Shown here: positions 39,970 through 49,719 of the stretch, one piece after another
Position numbering within the stretch: position 1 is the first letter of the stretch
How the letters are laid out: every line of letters begins with the position of its first letter
Source of the DNA: Xylanimonas cellulosilytica
Lineage (GTDB): Bacteria > Actinomycetota > Actinomycetes > Actinomycetales > Actinomycetaceae
Direction of reading: 5' to 3'
NCBI GenBank assembly: GCA_001072465.1
Contig: JVKM01000056.1
Span: 1-64,000 of the forward strand
Length of the DNA: 64,000 bases
The notes under the pieces: model-generated
The model's database searches: none
What the model was told of the DNA's origin: nothing
Seen by the model: the letters and a program-made list of their open reading frames with translations, nothing else
Made by a program: the position numbers and the translations under genes

Positions 39970-42825
39970 ATGGCACAATCGTCTCCACGCTCGTCGTCCG
40001 GTAAGGCTCCCGCGCGCCCGCGCGCCAAGGGAGGCTCGAACAAGTCCGCCCAAGCGCCCCAGCCCGAAGCAACGCAGCCAGGCTTCCTGGCACGCTTCTT
40101 TTCTGCGCTCGGCCGCGCCGGTGTCGGTGCCGTGCGCGCATGGAAGGCAACCGATTCGCAGGTCAAGCGTGACGCTGCGGCCTTCGTCGCTGTCGCCGCG
40201 GCCATCGTTATAGCGCTGCGCGAGTGGTTCCAGATTTCCGGCGAGGCCGGCGATGCGATCCACCATGCCTCCGCCGGCCTGTTCGGCATCTTCTCGGTCG
40301 TCCTGCCCCTCGTCCTGATCGCCCTGGCCATCGAGCTCGTCTCCGCGCGATCCGGGCGATCCGCGCTGCCCCACCACGTGGCAGGCGGCATCGGTATCAC
40401 CGCAGCGCTCACCGGCCTGGTCCACATCTCGCGTGGAAACCCCGCGATGGGTACCGAACCCGGCATCGAGGCGGCCGGTGGCCTGCTCGGCTGGTTCGTC
40501 GCACGCCCCCTCGCCCTCCTGCTCTCCGGCTGGGGTGCGGGTGCCCTTATGATCCTGCTCCTGGCTTACTCGATCCTGCTCGCCACGCGTACGGCCGTCG
40601 CCGATGTCCCCGCGCGCCTGCGCGACCTCGCCGCCCACCTCAGCGGTGAGCGCCCCGCGGGCGACACCGAGGCCGCCGATCAGGCCGGCGGCGATCCCGC
40701 CAAGGAAGCCCGCCGCAAGGCGCGCAAAGACCTCGCAGCGGGAGACGACGCGTTCCTCGACGAATACGACGGCGACGAGTCCTTCCGCAAGGCGACCGAC
40801 ACGGAATCCGTGGGGGAGACCCGCCTCCTGGAATCCGGTGCCATCGCGGCCCCCGCGCCCGCCCCGACTCCCGCGCCCCGGCCTCGTGCCACGACGCCCG
40901 ACGCCCCCACCGAGATGCTCACGCAGATGCGTCCGGCCGTGGCCCCCGCGCCCGTCCAGGTGCCCGCGCACGTGCCCGAGCCCGAACCGGAGCCCGAGGA
41001 CGAGCCGGCGCCCCCGCCGATCACCGACGAGCCCGAGGGGGCCTTCCAGCCCAACCTCGACGACTCGATCAGCTACACGCTGCCGTCGGAGGACCTCCTG
41101 GTCTCCGGCCCGCCCCACATGACCCGATCCGCCGTCAACGACCAGGTCGTCGCGGCCCTGGGGCAGGTCTTCGCGGACTTCAACGTCGACGCGCGCGTCA
41201 CCGGATTCTCCCGAGGCCCGACAGTCACCCGCTACGAGGTCGTCCTCGGCGCGGGCGTGAAGGTCGACAAGCTCACCAACCTGTCGAAGAACATCGCCTA
41301 CGCGGTCGCCTCCGCCGACGTGCGTATCCTGGCGCCGATCCCCGGCAAGAGCGCCATTGGCATCGAGATCCCCAACGCCGACCGTGAAAACGTGGCCCTC
41401 GGCGACGTCCTGCGCTCCGCGGCTGCCCGCCGCAACCAGCACCCGCTCGTCGTCGGCGTCGGCAAGGACGTCGAAGGCGGCTACGTCGTCACCAACCTGG
41501 CGAAGACACCGCACATGCTGGTGGCCGGCCAGACCGGTTCCGGTAAGTCCTCCTTCGTCAACTCCATGATCACGTCGATCATGATGCGTGCGACGCCCCA
41601 GCAGGTGCGCATGATCCTCGTCGACCCCAAGCGCGTGGAACTCACGATCTACGAGGGCATTCCGCACCTCATCTCGCCCATCATCACCGACGCCAAGAAG
41701 GCCGCCGAGGCCCTCGAATGGGTCGTCAAGGAGATGGACGCGCGCTACGACGATCTGTCGGACTACGGCTTCAAGCACATCGACGACTTCAACAAGGCTG
41801 TGGCGGCCGGACAGGTCCAGGCCAAGCCCGGGTTAGAGCGCACGCTGCACCCCTACCCGTACCTGCTCGTGGTCGTCGACGAGCTCGCCGACCTCATGAT
41901 GGTCGCCCCGCGCGACGTCGAGGCGTCGATTCAGCGCATCACGCAGCTGGCGCGCGCCGCCGGCATCCACCTGGTCCTGGCCACGCAGCGCCCCTCCGTC
42001 GACGTCGTCACCGGCCTCATCAAGGCCAACATCCCCTCGCGCCTCGCGTTCGCGACCTCCTCGCTGACTGACTCGCGCACGATCCTCGACCAGCCCGGCG
42101 CCGAAAAGCTCATCGGCCAGGGCGATGCGCTCTATTTGCCCGCGGGTGCCTCCAAGCCCATGCGCGTCCAGGGCGCCTGGGTCTCCGAATCCGAGATCCA
42201 CCAGATCGTCTCCCACGTCAAGAGCCAGATGGAGACGCACTACCGCGACGACGTCGTGCCCGAAAAGAAGGAAGCCAAGGTCGCCGAAGACATCGGAGAC
42301 GATCTCGAAGACCTGCTGCAGGCCGCCGAGCTCGTCGTCTCCACCCAGCTCGGCTCCACCTCGATGCTCCAGCGCAAGCTGCGCGTCGGCTTCGCCCGCG
42401 CCGGTCGCCTCATGGACCTGCTCGAGTCGCGCGAAATCGTCGGCCCCTCCGAAGGATCCAAGGCACGCCAGGTGCTCGTCACCCCCGAACAGCTGCCCGA
42501 GGTCCTCGCCATGCTGCGCGGGGAGTCAGCCGGCATCGCCGAGCCCGAGCCTGAGCCCGCCCCCGCGCCCGCTCCGGCCGCTCCCGAGGCGGCACCCAGC
42601 CCGGCCATCGGCGCTGCGGCGGGGGTCACGGAGGGGGCCCCGGCCTCGTCCGCGGCCGATGCAGCTCCCGCTTCCGGTTACGAAATGGGCACGGCATCCG
42701 CCGGCGATTCGCGCGGCAGTGGGGTAGACCCGTACTCTGGTCATAACTTTGGTGGGTCCTCGCCCGACTGGGTCGACGAGGAGCCTGAGGACAACGAGGA
42801 CGCTTGGCAGCTCACGGGCCGCTGA
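39970..42825 (+). CDS. ftsK: DNA translocase FtsK/SpoIIIE
   Basis: 951 residues. Basic N-terminus, then four membrane helices (about 75-215), then an Ala/Pro/Glu-rich linker (about 225-350; [14 protein letters not shown]). The motor domain has Walker [11 protein letters not shown] (about 519), Walker [14 protein letters not shown] (about 637) and [21 protein letters not shown]. The gamma winged-helix domain ([39 protein letters not shown], about 780-850) recognises polar KOPS-type DNA. A second Ala/Pro-rich stretch and tail follow, ending [16 protein letters not shown]. It pumps chromosome ends through the septum to dif. GGAAGGA lies before ATG 39970. Two copies of the recurrent 12-mer fall in its linkers. 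Confidence 0.96.
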   Translation: MAQSSPRSSSGKAPARPRAKGGSNKSAQAPQPEATQPGFLARFFSALGRAGVGAVRAWKATDSQVKRDAAAFVAVAAAIVIALREWFQISGEAGDAIHHASAGLFGIFSVVLPLVLIALAIELVSARSGRSALPHHVAGGIGITAALTGLVHISRGNPAMGTEPGIEAAGGLLGWFVARPLALLLSGWGAGALMILLLAYSILLATRTAVADVPARLRDLAAHLSGERPAGDTEAADQAGGDPAKEARRKARKDLAAGDDAFLDEYDGDESFRKATDTESVGETRLLESGAIAAPAPAPTPAPRPRATTPDAPTEMLTQMRPAVAPAPVQVPAHVPEPEPEPEDEPAPPPITDEPEGAFQPNLDDSISYTLPSEDLLVSGPPHMTRSAVNDQVVAALGQVFADFNVDARVTGFSRGPTVTRYEVVLGAGVKVDKLTNLSKNIAYAVASADVRILAPIPGKSAIGIEIPNADRENVALGDVLRSAAARRNQHPLVVGVGKDVEGGYVVTNLAKTPHMLVAGQTGSGKSSFVNSMITSIMMRATPQQVRMILVDPKRVELTIYEGIPHLISPIITDAKKAAEALEWVVKEMDARYDDLSDYGFKHIDDFNKAVAAGQVQAKPGLERTLHPYPYLLVVVDELADLMMVAPRDVEASIQRITQLARAAGIHLVLATQRPSVDVVTGLIKANIPSRLAFATSSLTDSRTILDQPGAEKLIGQGDALYLPAGASKPMRVQGAWVSESEIHQIVSHVKSQMETHYRDDVVPEKKEAKVAEDIGDDLEDLLQAAELVVSTQLGSTSMLQRKLRVGFARAGRLMDLLESREIVGPSEGSKARQVLVTPEQLPEVLAMLRGESAGIAEPEPEPAPAPAPAAPEAAPSPAIGAAAGVTEGAPASSAADAAPASGYEMGTASAGDSRGSGVDPYSGHNFGGSSPDWVDEEPEDNEDAWQLTGR

Positions 42826-42842
42826 GCGGAAAGGAAACGGTC

Positions 42843-43571
42843 ATGAGCGAGAACGTGTCGCGCGTGCAGCGAGACAGCAAGGTTCCCCTGGTGAACCTGC
42901 CCAACGCGCTGACCGTTTTGCGCCTGGTCCTCGTTCCGATATTCATTGTCCTTGGCCTTCAGCAGTCGTGGAGCGCGCTGTGGGCGGCATTCGTCGTCTT
43001 CGCCGTCGCCGCGATCACGGACCGCTTTGACGGGGAACTCGCGCGCTCGTGGGGGCAGATCACCGACTTCGGCCGCGTCGCCGACCCCATCGCCGACAAG
43101 GCCCTGACCCTGTGCGGCTTCGGCCTGCTGTCCTACCAGGGGTATCTGCCCTGGTGGTTGACGATCCTTATCGCGGTGCGCGAGCTGGGCATCACCGCGA
43201 TGCGCGCCTTCTTCCTGCGCCGCGGCGTCGTCGTGTCTGCCAACCAGGCGGGCAAGCTCAAGACCTTCATGCAGATGGTGGCCCTGGGGACCCTGCTGAT
43301 CCCGTGGGCGCACTTCACGGCGATGAACGAGGCCAACGAGGGATGGGTGGTTCTTCTTATTCGCCTCGGGCAGATTTTCGCGGGCGTTGCGCTCGCGCTG
43401 ACGCTCTACTCGGGCTTCATGTACGTCATCGATGGCGTGCGCCTCATGCGGGAAGCGAGCGCTGGCGAAGCCGTAGTCGGCGAGGCCGTGGCGGACTCGC
43501 GCGACAACGATGCTCCGGAGGAGCCTGCGCCGTCACGCCGGGGCACTGCGGGCCAGCATGTCCAGAGTTGA
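42843..43571 (+). CDS. pgsA: CDP-diacylglycerol--glycerol-3-phosphate 3-phosphatidyltransferase
   Basis: 242 residues, integral membrane. The CDP-alcohol phosphotransferase signature DRFDGELARSWGQITDFGRVADPIADK (about 60-87) has the D..DG..AR........G...D...D pattern. NLPNALTVLRLVLVPIFIVL is the usual first helix, and about five more helices follow. The product phosphatidylglycerol phosphate leads to PG and cardiolipin. A variable Glu/Ala-rich tail (215-242) is added. The start at ATG 42843 follows GGAAACGG. pgsA followed by clgR is the typical actinobacterial order. Confidence 0.93.
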   Translation: MSENVSRVQRDSKVPLVNLPNALTVLRLVLVPIFIVLGLQQSWSALWAAFVVFAVAAITDRFDGELARSWGQITDFGRVADPIADKALTLCGFGLLSYQGYLPWWLTILIAVRELGITAMRAFFLRRGVVVSANQAGKLKTFMQMVALGTLLIPWAHFTAMNEANEGWVVLLIRLGQIFAGVALALTLYSGFMYVIDGVRLMREASAGEAVVGEAVADSRDNDAPEEPAPSRRGTAGQHVQS

Positions 43572-43729
43572 GTGCGGGTGACGCAACCCATAGAGTAATC
43601 GACTCGTCGGTGGAATAAGCCTGAAAGTGCCCGCGTTGTACGGGTATGAATGCAACGCGAGGAATGAAAGCGGAACGTCACAGCGTTTCGATGCGCGAAC
43701 TAACAATGCGTCCCTCGAAACAGAACGGC

Positions 43730-43735
43730 TACAGT
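43730..43735 (+). promoter_or_regulatory. leaderless -10 box of clgR
   Basis: TACAGT, exact TANNNT, ends 6 nt before ATG 43742, with no ribosome binding site. A partial palindrome GTTTCG-ATG-CGCGAAC lies at 43685-43700 and might bind a regulator. Confidence 0.6.
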
Positions 43736-43741
43736 AACAGT

Positions 43742-44056
43742 ATGGAAAAGACACTGAGCGAAACCCCGCTGCTGCGCAGCGAACTGGGCGATGTCCTGCG
43801 TGGCATCCGCCAGCGCCAGGGTCGAACCCTGCGCGAAGTCTCTTCGGAGGCCCAGGTTTCCCTCGGCTACCTGTCCGAGGTTGAGCGCGGCCAGAAGGAG
43901 GCCTCGTCGGAGCTGCTCGAGGCGATCACCTCGGCCCTGCGCGTGCCGCTGTGGTTCGTGCTGCGCGAGGTTTCCGAGCGCATGGCGATCATCGATGGTG
44001 CGGTCATTCCCGACGCGGTGCCCGACGATATTGTGCCCGTCACGCTGATTTCCTGA
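43742..44056 (+). CDS. clgR: Xre-type regulator ClgR
   Basis: 104 residues. [57 protein letters not shown] (about 11-67) is nearly the canonical ClgR helix-turn-helix. ClgR activates clp protease and other stress genes in Corynebacterium, Mycobacterium and Streptomyces. The C-terminus is short and ends PVTLIS; in Streptomyces the protein is itself a Clp substrate. ATG 43742 is leaderless by layout. The neighbourhood pgsA-clgR-DUF3046-recA matches other Actinobacteria. Confidence 0.93.
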   Translation: MEKTLSETPLLRSELGDVLRGIRQRQGRTLREVSSEAQVSLGYLSEVERGQKEASSELLEAITSALRVPLWFVLREVSERMAIIDGAVIPDAVPDDIVPVTLIS

Positions 44057-44059
44057 CGC

Positions 44060-44284
44060 GTGAAGCACTCTGAGTTTTACGAGGCGGTCGAGGCGACCTT
44101 CGGGTCGGCCCTCGGCCGCTCGTATGTCTCTGACCTCTATCTCGCCTCGCTGGGGGCGACCGCGCGCGATGCGCTGTCCGCCGGCGTGAATCCGGATGAG
44201 GTCTGGGCGACCCTGTGTGAGGAAACCGGGCGCGAGGATGCGCGCTGGATTCATCGCGTGGATCCGCGTGAGCGGGGGCGCTGA
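44060..44284 (+). CDS. DUF3046 family protein
   Basis: 74 residues. MKHSEFYEAVEATFGSALGR (1-20), YVSDLYLASLGATARDALSAGVNPDEVWATLCEE (22-55) and ARWIHRVDPRE match the small DUF3046 family that sits between clgR and recA in Actinobacteria (Rv2738c type). Function unknown. GTG 44060 lies 3 nt after the clgR stop without its own Shine-Dalgarno, so it is translationally coupled. A 248-bp gap with the SOS box follows. Confidence 0.88.
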   Translation: MKHSEFYEAVEATFGSALGRSYVSDLYLASLGATARDALSAGVNPDEVWATLCEETGREDARWIHRVDPRERGR

Positions 44285-44347
44285 CCGACCCGGCTTGTCG
44301 ATGTGATCGATATCCGTCTGATCGGTGGGCGGCGTGTCGATCGGCGG

Positions 44348-44363
44348 TCGAACATGTGTTCCA
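44348..44363 (+). promoter_or_regulatory. SOS (LexA) box upstream of recA
   Basis: TCGAACATGTGTTCCA matches the actinobacterial SOS box TCGAAC-N4-GTTCGA at 11 of 12 fixed bases, 170 bp before recA. The LexA protein is encoded at 57076-57756. Confidence 0.8.
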
Positions 44364-44532
44364 TTTAAGCTTGTGGGCGACGACGCTCCGACGCGTGTCA
44401 TCCACAGGGGTGACGCGCGCGGGACGCAGATGACGATGGCCGGTCGCATACTCGTCATGTCGCCTCGGAGAGGGGTGGCATTCCAGGCCAGGACACCCGC
44501 AGGCCGGAGAGGCCGCAGACGAAAGGATCACC

Positions 44533-45624
44533 ATGGCAGCCCGTAAAGCACCCGCCGCAAAGCCCGCGACCAACGATCGCAATAAGGCTCTCGAAGTCGC
44601 CCTGTCGCAGATTGATAAGCAGTTCGGCAAGGGCTCCGTCATGCGCCTGGGCGATGACAACCGCCCGCCCGTTCAGGTGATCCCCACGGGTTCCCTCGCT
44701 CTCGACGTCGCCCTCGGCATCGGTGGCCTCCCGCGCGGACGAGTCATCGAGGTCTACGGCCCCGAGTCCTCCGGTAAGACCACGGTCGCCCTGCATGCCG
44801 TCGCCAACGCCCAGAAGGCCGGCGGCAACGCGGCCTTCATCGACGCTGAGCACGCTCTCGACCCCGTCTATGCGCGCGCCCTGGGCGTCGACACGGACTC
44901 CCTCCTGGTCTCCCAGCCCGACACGGGCGAGCAGGCCCTCGAGATTGCCGACATGCTGATCCGCTCTGGCGGCATCGACATTATCGTCATCGACTCTGTC
45001 GCGGCGCTCGTGCCTAAGGCCGAAATCGAAGGCGAGATGGGTGACTCTCACGTCGGCCTGCAGGCCCGCCTCATGAGCCAGGCCCTGCGTAAGATCACGG
45101 GCGCCCTGTCCGCGACCGGCACCACAGCGATCTTCATCAACCAGCTGCGCGAAAAGATCGGCGTCTTCTTCGGCTCCCCGGAGACCACGACGGGCGGTAA
45201 GGCCCTGAAGTTCTACGCATCCGTGCGCATCGACGTGCGCCGTATCGAAACCCTCAAGGAGGCCGGTGCCCCCGTCGGTAACCGCACGCGCGCCAAGGTC
45301 GTCAAGAACAAGATGGCCCCGCCCTTCAAGCAGGCCGAGTTCGACATCGTCTACGGCAAGGGCATTTCGCGCGAGGGCTCGATCATCGACATGGGCGTTG
45401 AGGCCGGTATCGTGCGCAAGTCCGGCTCCTGGTTCACCTACGGGGATGACCAGCTAGGCCAGGGCAAGGAGAACGTGCGTCAGTTCCTCGTGGACAACCC
45501 CGAGCTGGCCAACGAGATCGAACAAAAGATCCTCGTCTCACTGGGTATCGGCGAGGCCCCGGATCCGGACCAGGCGTCCCAGGACGTGCCCGACATCGAT
45601 CCTGATGAGGACGCGGGCTTCTGA
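44533..45624 (+). CDS. recA: recombinase RecA
   Basis: 363 residues. Strand-exchange ATPase and LexA co-protease. [23 protein letters not shown] is the N-terminal family start. Walker A is GPESSGKTT (about 76-84); [18 protein letters not shown] and [11 protein letters not shown] hold loop L1; [18 protein letters not shown] is near 215-232. The C-terminal domain is normal, with an acidic tail ([17 protein letters not shown]). No intein is present. AAAGGA precedes ATG 44533. A SOS box lies in the leader; recX follows 3 nt after the stop. Confidence 0.97.
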   Translation: MAARKAPAAKPATNDRNKALEVALSQIDKQFGKGSVMRLGDDNRPPVQVIPTGSLALDVALGIGGLPRGRVIEVYGPESSGKTTVALHAVANAQKAGGNAAFIDAEHALDPVYARALGVDTDSLLVSQPDTGEQALEIADMLIRSGGIDIIVIDSVAALVPKAEIEGEMGDSHVGLQARLMSQALRKITGALSATGTTAIFINQLREKIGVFFGSPETTTGGKALKFYASVRIDVRRIETLKEAGAPVGNRTRAKVVKNKMAPPFKQAEFDIVYGKGISREGSIIDMGVEAGIVRKSGSWFTYGDDQLGQGKENVRQFLVDNPELANEIEQKILVSLGIGEAPDPDQASQDVPDIDPDEDAGF

Positions 45625-45627
45625 GTC

Positions 45628-46254
45628 GTGGTCCGCTACCTGGATCCTGAAGATCATCCCGAGCTGGGGGAGGAGCGTCGCCGGCGTTCCTCCCCGGGCG
45701 AGAGGCTCGCGCGCGCCCGCGAACGCAATGCGGCCCTGACGGGCACGGCGGCGATCGAGGCCGCGCGCGAGGTCGCCCTGCGCAAGCTAGACGCACGCGC
45801 ATGTTCCCGCTCGGAGTTGACCAGCGCGATCGAAGGGCGAGGCTTTAGCTCCGAGATCGCCGTCGAGGTCGTCGACCGTCTTGAGGCCGTTGGTCTCGTC
45901 GATGATCAGGCGTATGCGGACGCGCTCGTCCGCTCGCGTTTTTCGGGGACCGGAGCCTCCGGTCGTGCACTGCGCGAGGTCCTCGTGCGCAAGGGGCTGG
46001 ACTCGTCGACGATCGAGCGTGCCCTGTCTCAGATCGATCGGGACGACGAGGCGGAGCGCGCGGCACAGCTGGTGGCTCGCAAACGTCGCTCCCTTGCGGG
46101 CGTCCCGCGCGAGACCGCCTACCGTAGACTGAGTTCCATGCTCGCACGCAAGGGGTATTCGCCGTCTGTCGCCTCTGCCGCCGTGCGCGACGCCCTCGAC
46201 ACGTGGGGCGATGAGGATCGGGGCGCTGAGGAGGCCTGGCAGTGGGGACTGTGA
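45628..46254 (+). CDS. recX: regulatory protein RecX
   Basis: 208 residues. It inhibits RecA filaments. The three-helix repeat layout is seen in ALRKLDARACSRSELTSAIEGRGFSSEIAVEVVDRLEAVGLVDDQAYADALVRSR (about 51-105), then ALREVLVRKGLDSSTIERAL and a third repeat ending YRRLSSMLARKGYSPSVASAAVRDAL. The N-terminal 45 residues are an Arg/Glu-rich extension. It begins 3 nt after recA (GTG 45628), so expression follows recA. Its stop overlaps cinA. Confidence 0.93.
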   Translation: MVRYLDPEDHPELGEERRRRSSPGERLARARERNAALTGTAAIEAAREVALRKLDARACSRSELTSAIEGRGFSSEIAVEVVDRLEAVGLVDDQAYADALVRSRFSGTGASGRALREVLVRKGLDSSTIERALSQIDRDDEAERAAQLVARKRRSLAGVPRETAYRRLSSMLARKGYSPSVASAAVRDALDTWGDEDRGAEEAWQWGL

Positions 46255-46754
46255 CCGCAGTAAGCGATGAGGCGCTTGCCGACCTGATAGCGGATCTGAC
46301 CGAGCGCGGCTTGACGATCGCGACGGCGGAATCGCTGACTGGAGGCGGCCTCGTCGCGCGCCTCGTGGACGTACCCGGCGCCTCTCACGTCGTGCGCGGG
46401 GGTGCCTGCACCTACGCTGTCGATACCAAGGCCTCGGTGCTGGGCGTCTCGGAGAGACAGCTGGCGTCGACGGGGCCGGTAGATGAGCAGGTTGCTCGTC
46501 AGATGGCCCGAGGGACGCGTGAGCTGTTCCGCGCAGACATCGGCGTATCGACGACCGGCGTCGCTGGCCCGGGCCCCGCTGACGGTTTCCCCGCTGGTAC
46601 TGTTCACATCGCTTGCGCTCATCCGGCGGGGGAGGAGCACCGCCTCCTGCATCTCGACGGTGATCGCGCGGCTGTGCGTGCGGGCGCGATCGACGCTGCG
46701 ATCGCCCTAGTGCGTGATGTGCTCGACTTCGCCGGTGCGCAGGCGGGCGACTAG
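46251..46754 (+). CDS. CinA C-terminal domain protein (nicotinamide-nucleotide amidase family)
   Basis: 167 residues from GTG 46251, overlapping the recX stop (GTGA). Only the C-terminal CinA domain is present, which in PncC deamidates nicotinamide mononucleotide. [24 protein letters not shown] (about 19-42), [12 protein letters not shown] and [19 protein letters not shown] are characteristic. In many Actinobacteria this gene sits between pgsA and clgR; here it follows recX. GTG 46242 is an alternative start. The recA-recX-cinA overlap suggests one transcript. Confidence 0.9.
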   Translation: MTAVSDEALADLIADLTERGLTIATAESLTGGGLVARLVDVPGASHVVRGGACTYAVDTKASVLGVSERQLASTGPVDEQVARQMARGTRELFRADIGVSTTGVAGPGPADGFPAGTVHIACAHPAGEEHRLLHLDGDRAAVRAGAIDAAIALVRDVLDFAGAQAGD

Positions 46755-46765
46755 ACTTCACTGCG

Positions 46766-48304
46766 ATGAATACGATGACGCAGGACGGCACCGTGCTGCC
46801 CCGCACCTACGCGGTGCGCACGCTCGGCTGCCAGATGAATGAACACGACTCCGAACGAATGGCGGGTCTGCTGGAGCAGGCCGGCCTCGTCCCCGTTGAA
46901 CAGGTCCCTGAGGCTGCCGCCCGCGCGACCGACGCCGGCGACATGGGCGCCGACGTCATCGTCATCAACACCTGCTCCGTCCGTGAGAACGCAGCGACCC
47001 GCCTCTTCGGTAACCTCGGCCAGCTCGCTTCCGTCAAGCGTGCGCGCCCCGGCATGCAGATCGCGGTCGGTGGCTGCCTCGCCCAGCAGATGCGTGACGG
47101 CATCGTCGAGAAGGCCCCGTGGGTGGATGCTGTCTTTGGCACGCACAACATCGACGTGCTTCCGGCGCTCCTGCGCCGCGCCGAGCATAACCGCGCGGCC
47201 GCCGTCGAGATTGAGGAATCCCTCAAGGTCTTCCCGTCGACCCTGCCCACACACCGCGAGAGCGCGTACGCCGCATGGGTGTCCATCTCCGTGGGTTGTA
47301 ACAACACGTGCACGTTCTGCATCGTTCCGCACCTGCGTGGCAAGGAACGTGACCGTCGCCCCGGCGACATTCTCGCCGAGGTCGAGGCCGTCGCCTCGCA
47401 GGGCGCTATCGAAGTGACCCTACTGGGTCAGAACGTCAACTCCTACGGTGTCGGATTCGGTGAGCGCGGTGCGTTCGCCGACCTGTTGCGTGCCGTCGGG
47501 CGCGTCGAGGGTATCGAGCGCGTGCGCTTCACCTCGCCTCACCCCGCAGCCTTCACGGACGACGTGATTGCCGCGATGGCAGAGACCCCCACGGTCATGC
47601 CGAGCCTGCACATGCCCCTGCAGTCCGGGTCGGACGCGATCCTGCGTCAGATGCGCCGCTCTTACCGTCGTGAGCGTTTCATGGGCATCCTGGAGCGCGT
47701 GCGCGCCGCTATCCCGGAGGCTGCGATTACTACCGACATCATCGTTGGCTTCCCGGGAGAGACCGAGGAAGACTTCCAGGCGACCCTCGATGTGGTCGAG
47801 CAGGCTCGTTTCTCCTCTGCCTTCACGTTCCTGTACTCGCCGCGCCCGGGTACGCCCGCCGCGGACCGCGAGGACCAGGTGCCCGACGATGTGGCGCTCG
47901 AACGCTACCAGCGCCTCATCAAGCTTCAGGAGCGCATCTGCGCTGAGGATAACGCCGCGCTGGCGGGGTCCGAGGTCGAGGTCCTCGTCTCCGAGGGGGA
48001 TGGCCGTAAGGATGGCGCCACACACCGTATTTCGGGACGCGCCCGCGACAACCGTCTCGTGCATGTCGCCCTCCCCGAGGGGATGGCCGAGGCCGATCGT
48101 CCGCGCCCCGGCGACATGATCCGAGCGACCGTCACCTATGGTGCACCGCACCACCTCATCGCCGACTCGGGCGCGCAGGGCGGCCTGTTCGAGGTCCGCC
48201 GCACGCGCGCCGGTGACGCGTGGGAGGCACGCCAGGCCTCGGACGAACCTGACACCACGGTGTCGCTGGGTATTCCCACGCTGCGCGTGGGTGCCCCGAG
48301 CTGA
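46766..48304 (+). CDS. miaB: tRNA 2-methylthio-N6-dimethylallyladenosine synthase MiaB
   Basis: 512 residues. Radical-SAM methylthiotransferase acting on tRNA A37 after MiaA. The N-terminal UPF0004 domain has [23 protein letters not shown] (first Cys), [10 protein letters not shown] and GGCLAQQ. The radical-SAM cluster is CNNTCTFC (about 178-185) with [34 protein letters not shown] and [15 protein letters not shown] follow, then a C-terminal TRAM domain ([12 protein letters not shown]). A further 45-residue tail is variable. ATG 46766 has no Shine-Dalgarno; TAGACT ends 8 nt upstream. The partner miaA is 1.4 kb further on. Confidence 0.96.
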   Translation: MNTMTQDGTVLPRTYAVRTLGCQMNEHDSERMAGLLEQAGLVPVEQVPEAAARATDAGDMGADVIVINTCSVRENAATRLFGNLGQLASVKRARPGMQIAVGGCLAQQMRDGIVEKAPWVDAVFGTHNIDVLPALLRRAEHNRAAAVEIEESLKVFPSTLPTHRESAYAAWVSISVGCNNTCTFCIVPHLRGKERDRRPGDILAEVEAVASQGAIEVTLLGQNVNSYGVGFGERGAFADLLRAVGRVEGIERVRFTSPHPAAFTDDVIAAMAETPTVMPSLHMPLQSGSDAILRQMRRSYRRERFMGILERVRAAIPEAAITTDIIVGFPGETEEDFQATLDVVEQARFSSAFTFLYSPRPGTPAADREDQVPDDVALERYQRLIKLQERICAEDNAALAGSEVEVLVSEGDGRKDGATHRISGRARDNRLVHVALPEGMAEADRPRPGDMIRATVTYGAPHHLIADSGAQGGLFEVRRTRAGDAWEARQASDEPDTTVSLGIPTLRVGAPS

Positions 48305-48319
48305 CCCTGATCTGCACTG

Positions 48320-48360
48320 ATGTGAGCCTCCCCGGGCGACGCGCCCGGGGAGGCTCACAT
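48320..48360. terminator. miaB terminator (bidirectional)
   Basis: 19-bp perfect stem (48320-48338 with 48342-48360) with a 3-nt loop, 16 bases beyond miaB. Confidence 0.85.
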
Positions 48361-48629
48361 ATGTCGAAGTGTCGCGCGCGACGGGCGCTGCACGTTTGAT
48401 CGTTTGTTTCAGTGACAAACGAGAAAATGTCTCACTGAAATACGCATGTGACCCACGACTCCTGCGTTACTTTTGTGTCGTGGCGATCGTCACGATGACG
48501 AGGCGATCGACATGCGGGAGCACTCTCGGTAGTGCGGGTCGATTCGAGCCCCCCTATGCGACCCGTGGCCTCCCCGCGTACGCGGTACGCGCCGCGCCTT
48601 CGCATGTAGTCGGCGCACACTCCACCGAG
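48361..48629. other. intergenic stretch with a 9-bp inverted repeat
   Basis: TTTCAGTGA (48407-48415) and TCACTGAAA (48432-48440) are exact reverse complements 16 bp apart, and GTTTGT/ACAAAC (48402-48407 with 48415-48420) overlaps them. This looks like an operator or a remnant hairpin. A GTCGATTCGAGCCCC patch near 48537 imitates a tRNA T-arm but no cloverleaf can be built. No gene was found. Confidence 0.5.
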
Positions 48630-48666
48630 AGTGCCCCGCTCCTCCCTGACGGAGGAACGGGGCACT
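48630..48666 (-). terminator. terminator of the YbjN gene pair
   Basis: AGTGCCCCG (48630-48638) pairs with CGGGGCACT (48658-48666), and CCTCC with GGAGG inside, with a 2-nt internal loop. It lies 24 bases beyond the stop at 48690 on the minus strand. Confidence 0.75.
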
Positions 48667-48689
48667 ATTCGTTGGATGCGCGGCTGGCG

Positions 48690-49220
48690 TTACTTGGCAG
48701 ACTCTGCCAGCAGGTCGGGCAGCTCCTGAGCCGCGGACAGGCCGATGATGAGGCCGCGGCGCAGCATCGCGTGAATCTGGCGGTCCGAGAGCCCCTCGCC
48801 CACGAAGAAACGCGAGGCGGCCACGAGGATCCACTGATCGCCGTCTTCGATCGGGATGACGGTGGGCTGGAGGTGTTCGGTGTTCCAGCGGTTGGCGACA
48901 GCCTGGAGCGACAGCTCGGTGTGGCCCTCGCCCTCGGGCTCGATGCGGGTTTCGATCTGCAGCCAGGGGGCGTCGACCGGCTCGCGGTGAATCTGGAAAC
49001 GCACGTCCTCCAGCTGGGTGACGGCGATGAACTCGCTCGACCCGTGCGGCAGTCCGTCACCTTCGAGGACGTTCTCGATGCGCGCGATGCTCACCTCGGC
49101 GACCTCGGTGCCCCACTTGGCGGCGTATTCGTCGGCCTCCATCGCGGGGGAGGGTGCGGGCGTGGCCTCGGGAACGGCCTCGCCGCCCTCCCCGAAGGTA
49201 AAGCTCTTCCACTCAGGCAT
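48690..49220 (-). CDS. YbjN domain protein (second of pair)
   Basis: 176 residues. ARIENVLEGDGLPH (about 40) to HAMLRRGLIIGLSAAQELPDLLAE near the end fit the YbjN/type III chaperone-like fold seen in actinobacterial gene pairs. VRFQIHREPVDAPWLQIETRIEP and EHLQPTVIPIEDGDQWILVAASRFFVGEGLSDRQI are the central part. ATG 49220 has AAGGAGGG 6 nt upstream. It overlaps the stop of the upstream paralogue by 8 nt. The N-terminal 40 residues are Ala/Pro/Glu-rich. Biochemical role unknown; E. coli YbjN affects stress and motility. Confidence 0.78.
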   Translation of the reverse strand: MPEWKSFTFGEGGEAVPEATPAPSPAMEADEYAAKWGTEVAEVSIARIENVLEGDGLPHGSSEFIAVTQLEDVRFQIHREPVDAPWLQIETRIEPEGEGHTELSLQAVANRWNTEHLQPTVIPIEDGDQWILVAASRFFVGEGLSDRQIHAMLRRGLIIGLSAAQELPDLLAESAK

Positions 49221-49659
49221 TGGTGCCCTCCTTGGTCCACTGGTCGGGGAACATGATGTCAAGCTGGTTCATCATGGCGACGGCGGCCATGATGAACTGG
49301 GAGACCTCGGCGGCGACCTGGTCGTCCGTCGCACCCACGACCCAGTTGAAGGTGTGCTGCAGGTGCAGGGCGATCGCGCCGGTTTCGGTCGTGCCGGAGG
49401 TGACCTTCGGCAGGTAGGTGGAGGCGTTGAGGCGACGCACCGCGGAGGCGATCTGATCGGCGTGCGAGGGATCGAAGAAACGCGGGTAGTCGGCGACGCC
49501 CTGGGCGGGGTGGCCCTCGGGGACGGCGATGCGGACGGTGCGGTTCGGCAGGATGGCCGCGACCTGGCCGGTGTTGGACACGAAGGGGATAAGCCCCACG
49601 GCCTCGACCGCTTGGGTGATCCGGTCGAGGGTGACCGGGAGAGTGTCAGTTGTGCTCAT
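49213..49659 (-). CDS. YbjN domain protein (first of pair)
   Basis: 148 residues. VTLDRITQAVEAVGLIPFVSNTGQVAAILPNRTVRIAVPEG (about 9-49) and HTFNWVVGATDDQVAAEVSQFIMAAVAMMNQLDIMFPDQW are typical of the YbjN family that occurs in tandem in Actinobacteria. Starts at ATG 49659, divergent from miaA with 60 bp between. Overlap with the next gene suggests the two chains are made in equal amounts and may associate. Confidence 0.78.
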   Translation of the reverse strand: MSTTDTLPVTLDRITQAVEAVGLIPFVSNTGQVAAILPNRTVRIAVPEGHPAQGVADYPRFFDPSHADQIASAVRRLNASTYLPKVTSGTTETGAIALHLQHTFNWVVGATDDQVAAEVSQFIMAAVAMMNQLDIMFPDQWTKEGTNA

Positions 49660-49706
49660 GGTCTTAAGCCTAGCCGTTGTTGGGTGGTATCTGCGGGAGG
49701 CACCCG

Positions 49707-49712
49707 TACACT
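49707..49712 (+). promoter_or_regulatory. leaderless -10 box of miaA
   Basis: TACACT ends 7 nt before ATG 49720, with no Shine-Dalgarno of proper spacing. Confidence 0.5.
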
Positions 49713-49719
49713 GGTGGCC

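Noticed and set aside
37108..41778. Very long minus-strand ORF (about 1556 codons)
   Set aside because: It is antisense to rnj, the PfkB gene and ftsK, whose products have clear motifs. Its protein is low-complexity (His, Asp, Val, Gly, Arg rich) without domains, typical of the GC-rich antisense frame.
48490..48570. tRNA-like T-arm (GGGTCGATTCGAGCCCC)
   Set aside because: The loop does not fit GTTCRANNC with a 5-bp stem, and no matching D-arm, anticodon arm or acceptor stem could be built.
48369..49256. Plus-strand ORF of 295 codons
   Set aside because: It runs antisense to the second YbjN gene, which has a good ribosome binding site and terminator. The predicted protein has no domain.
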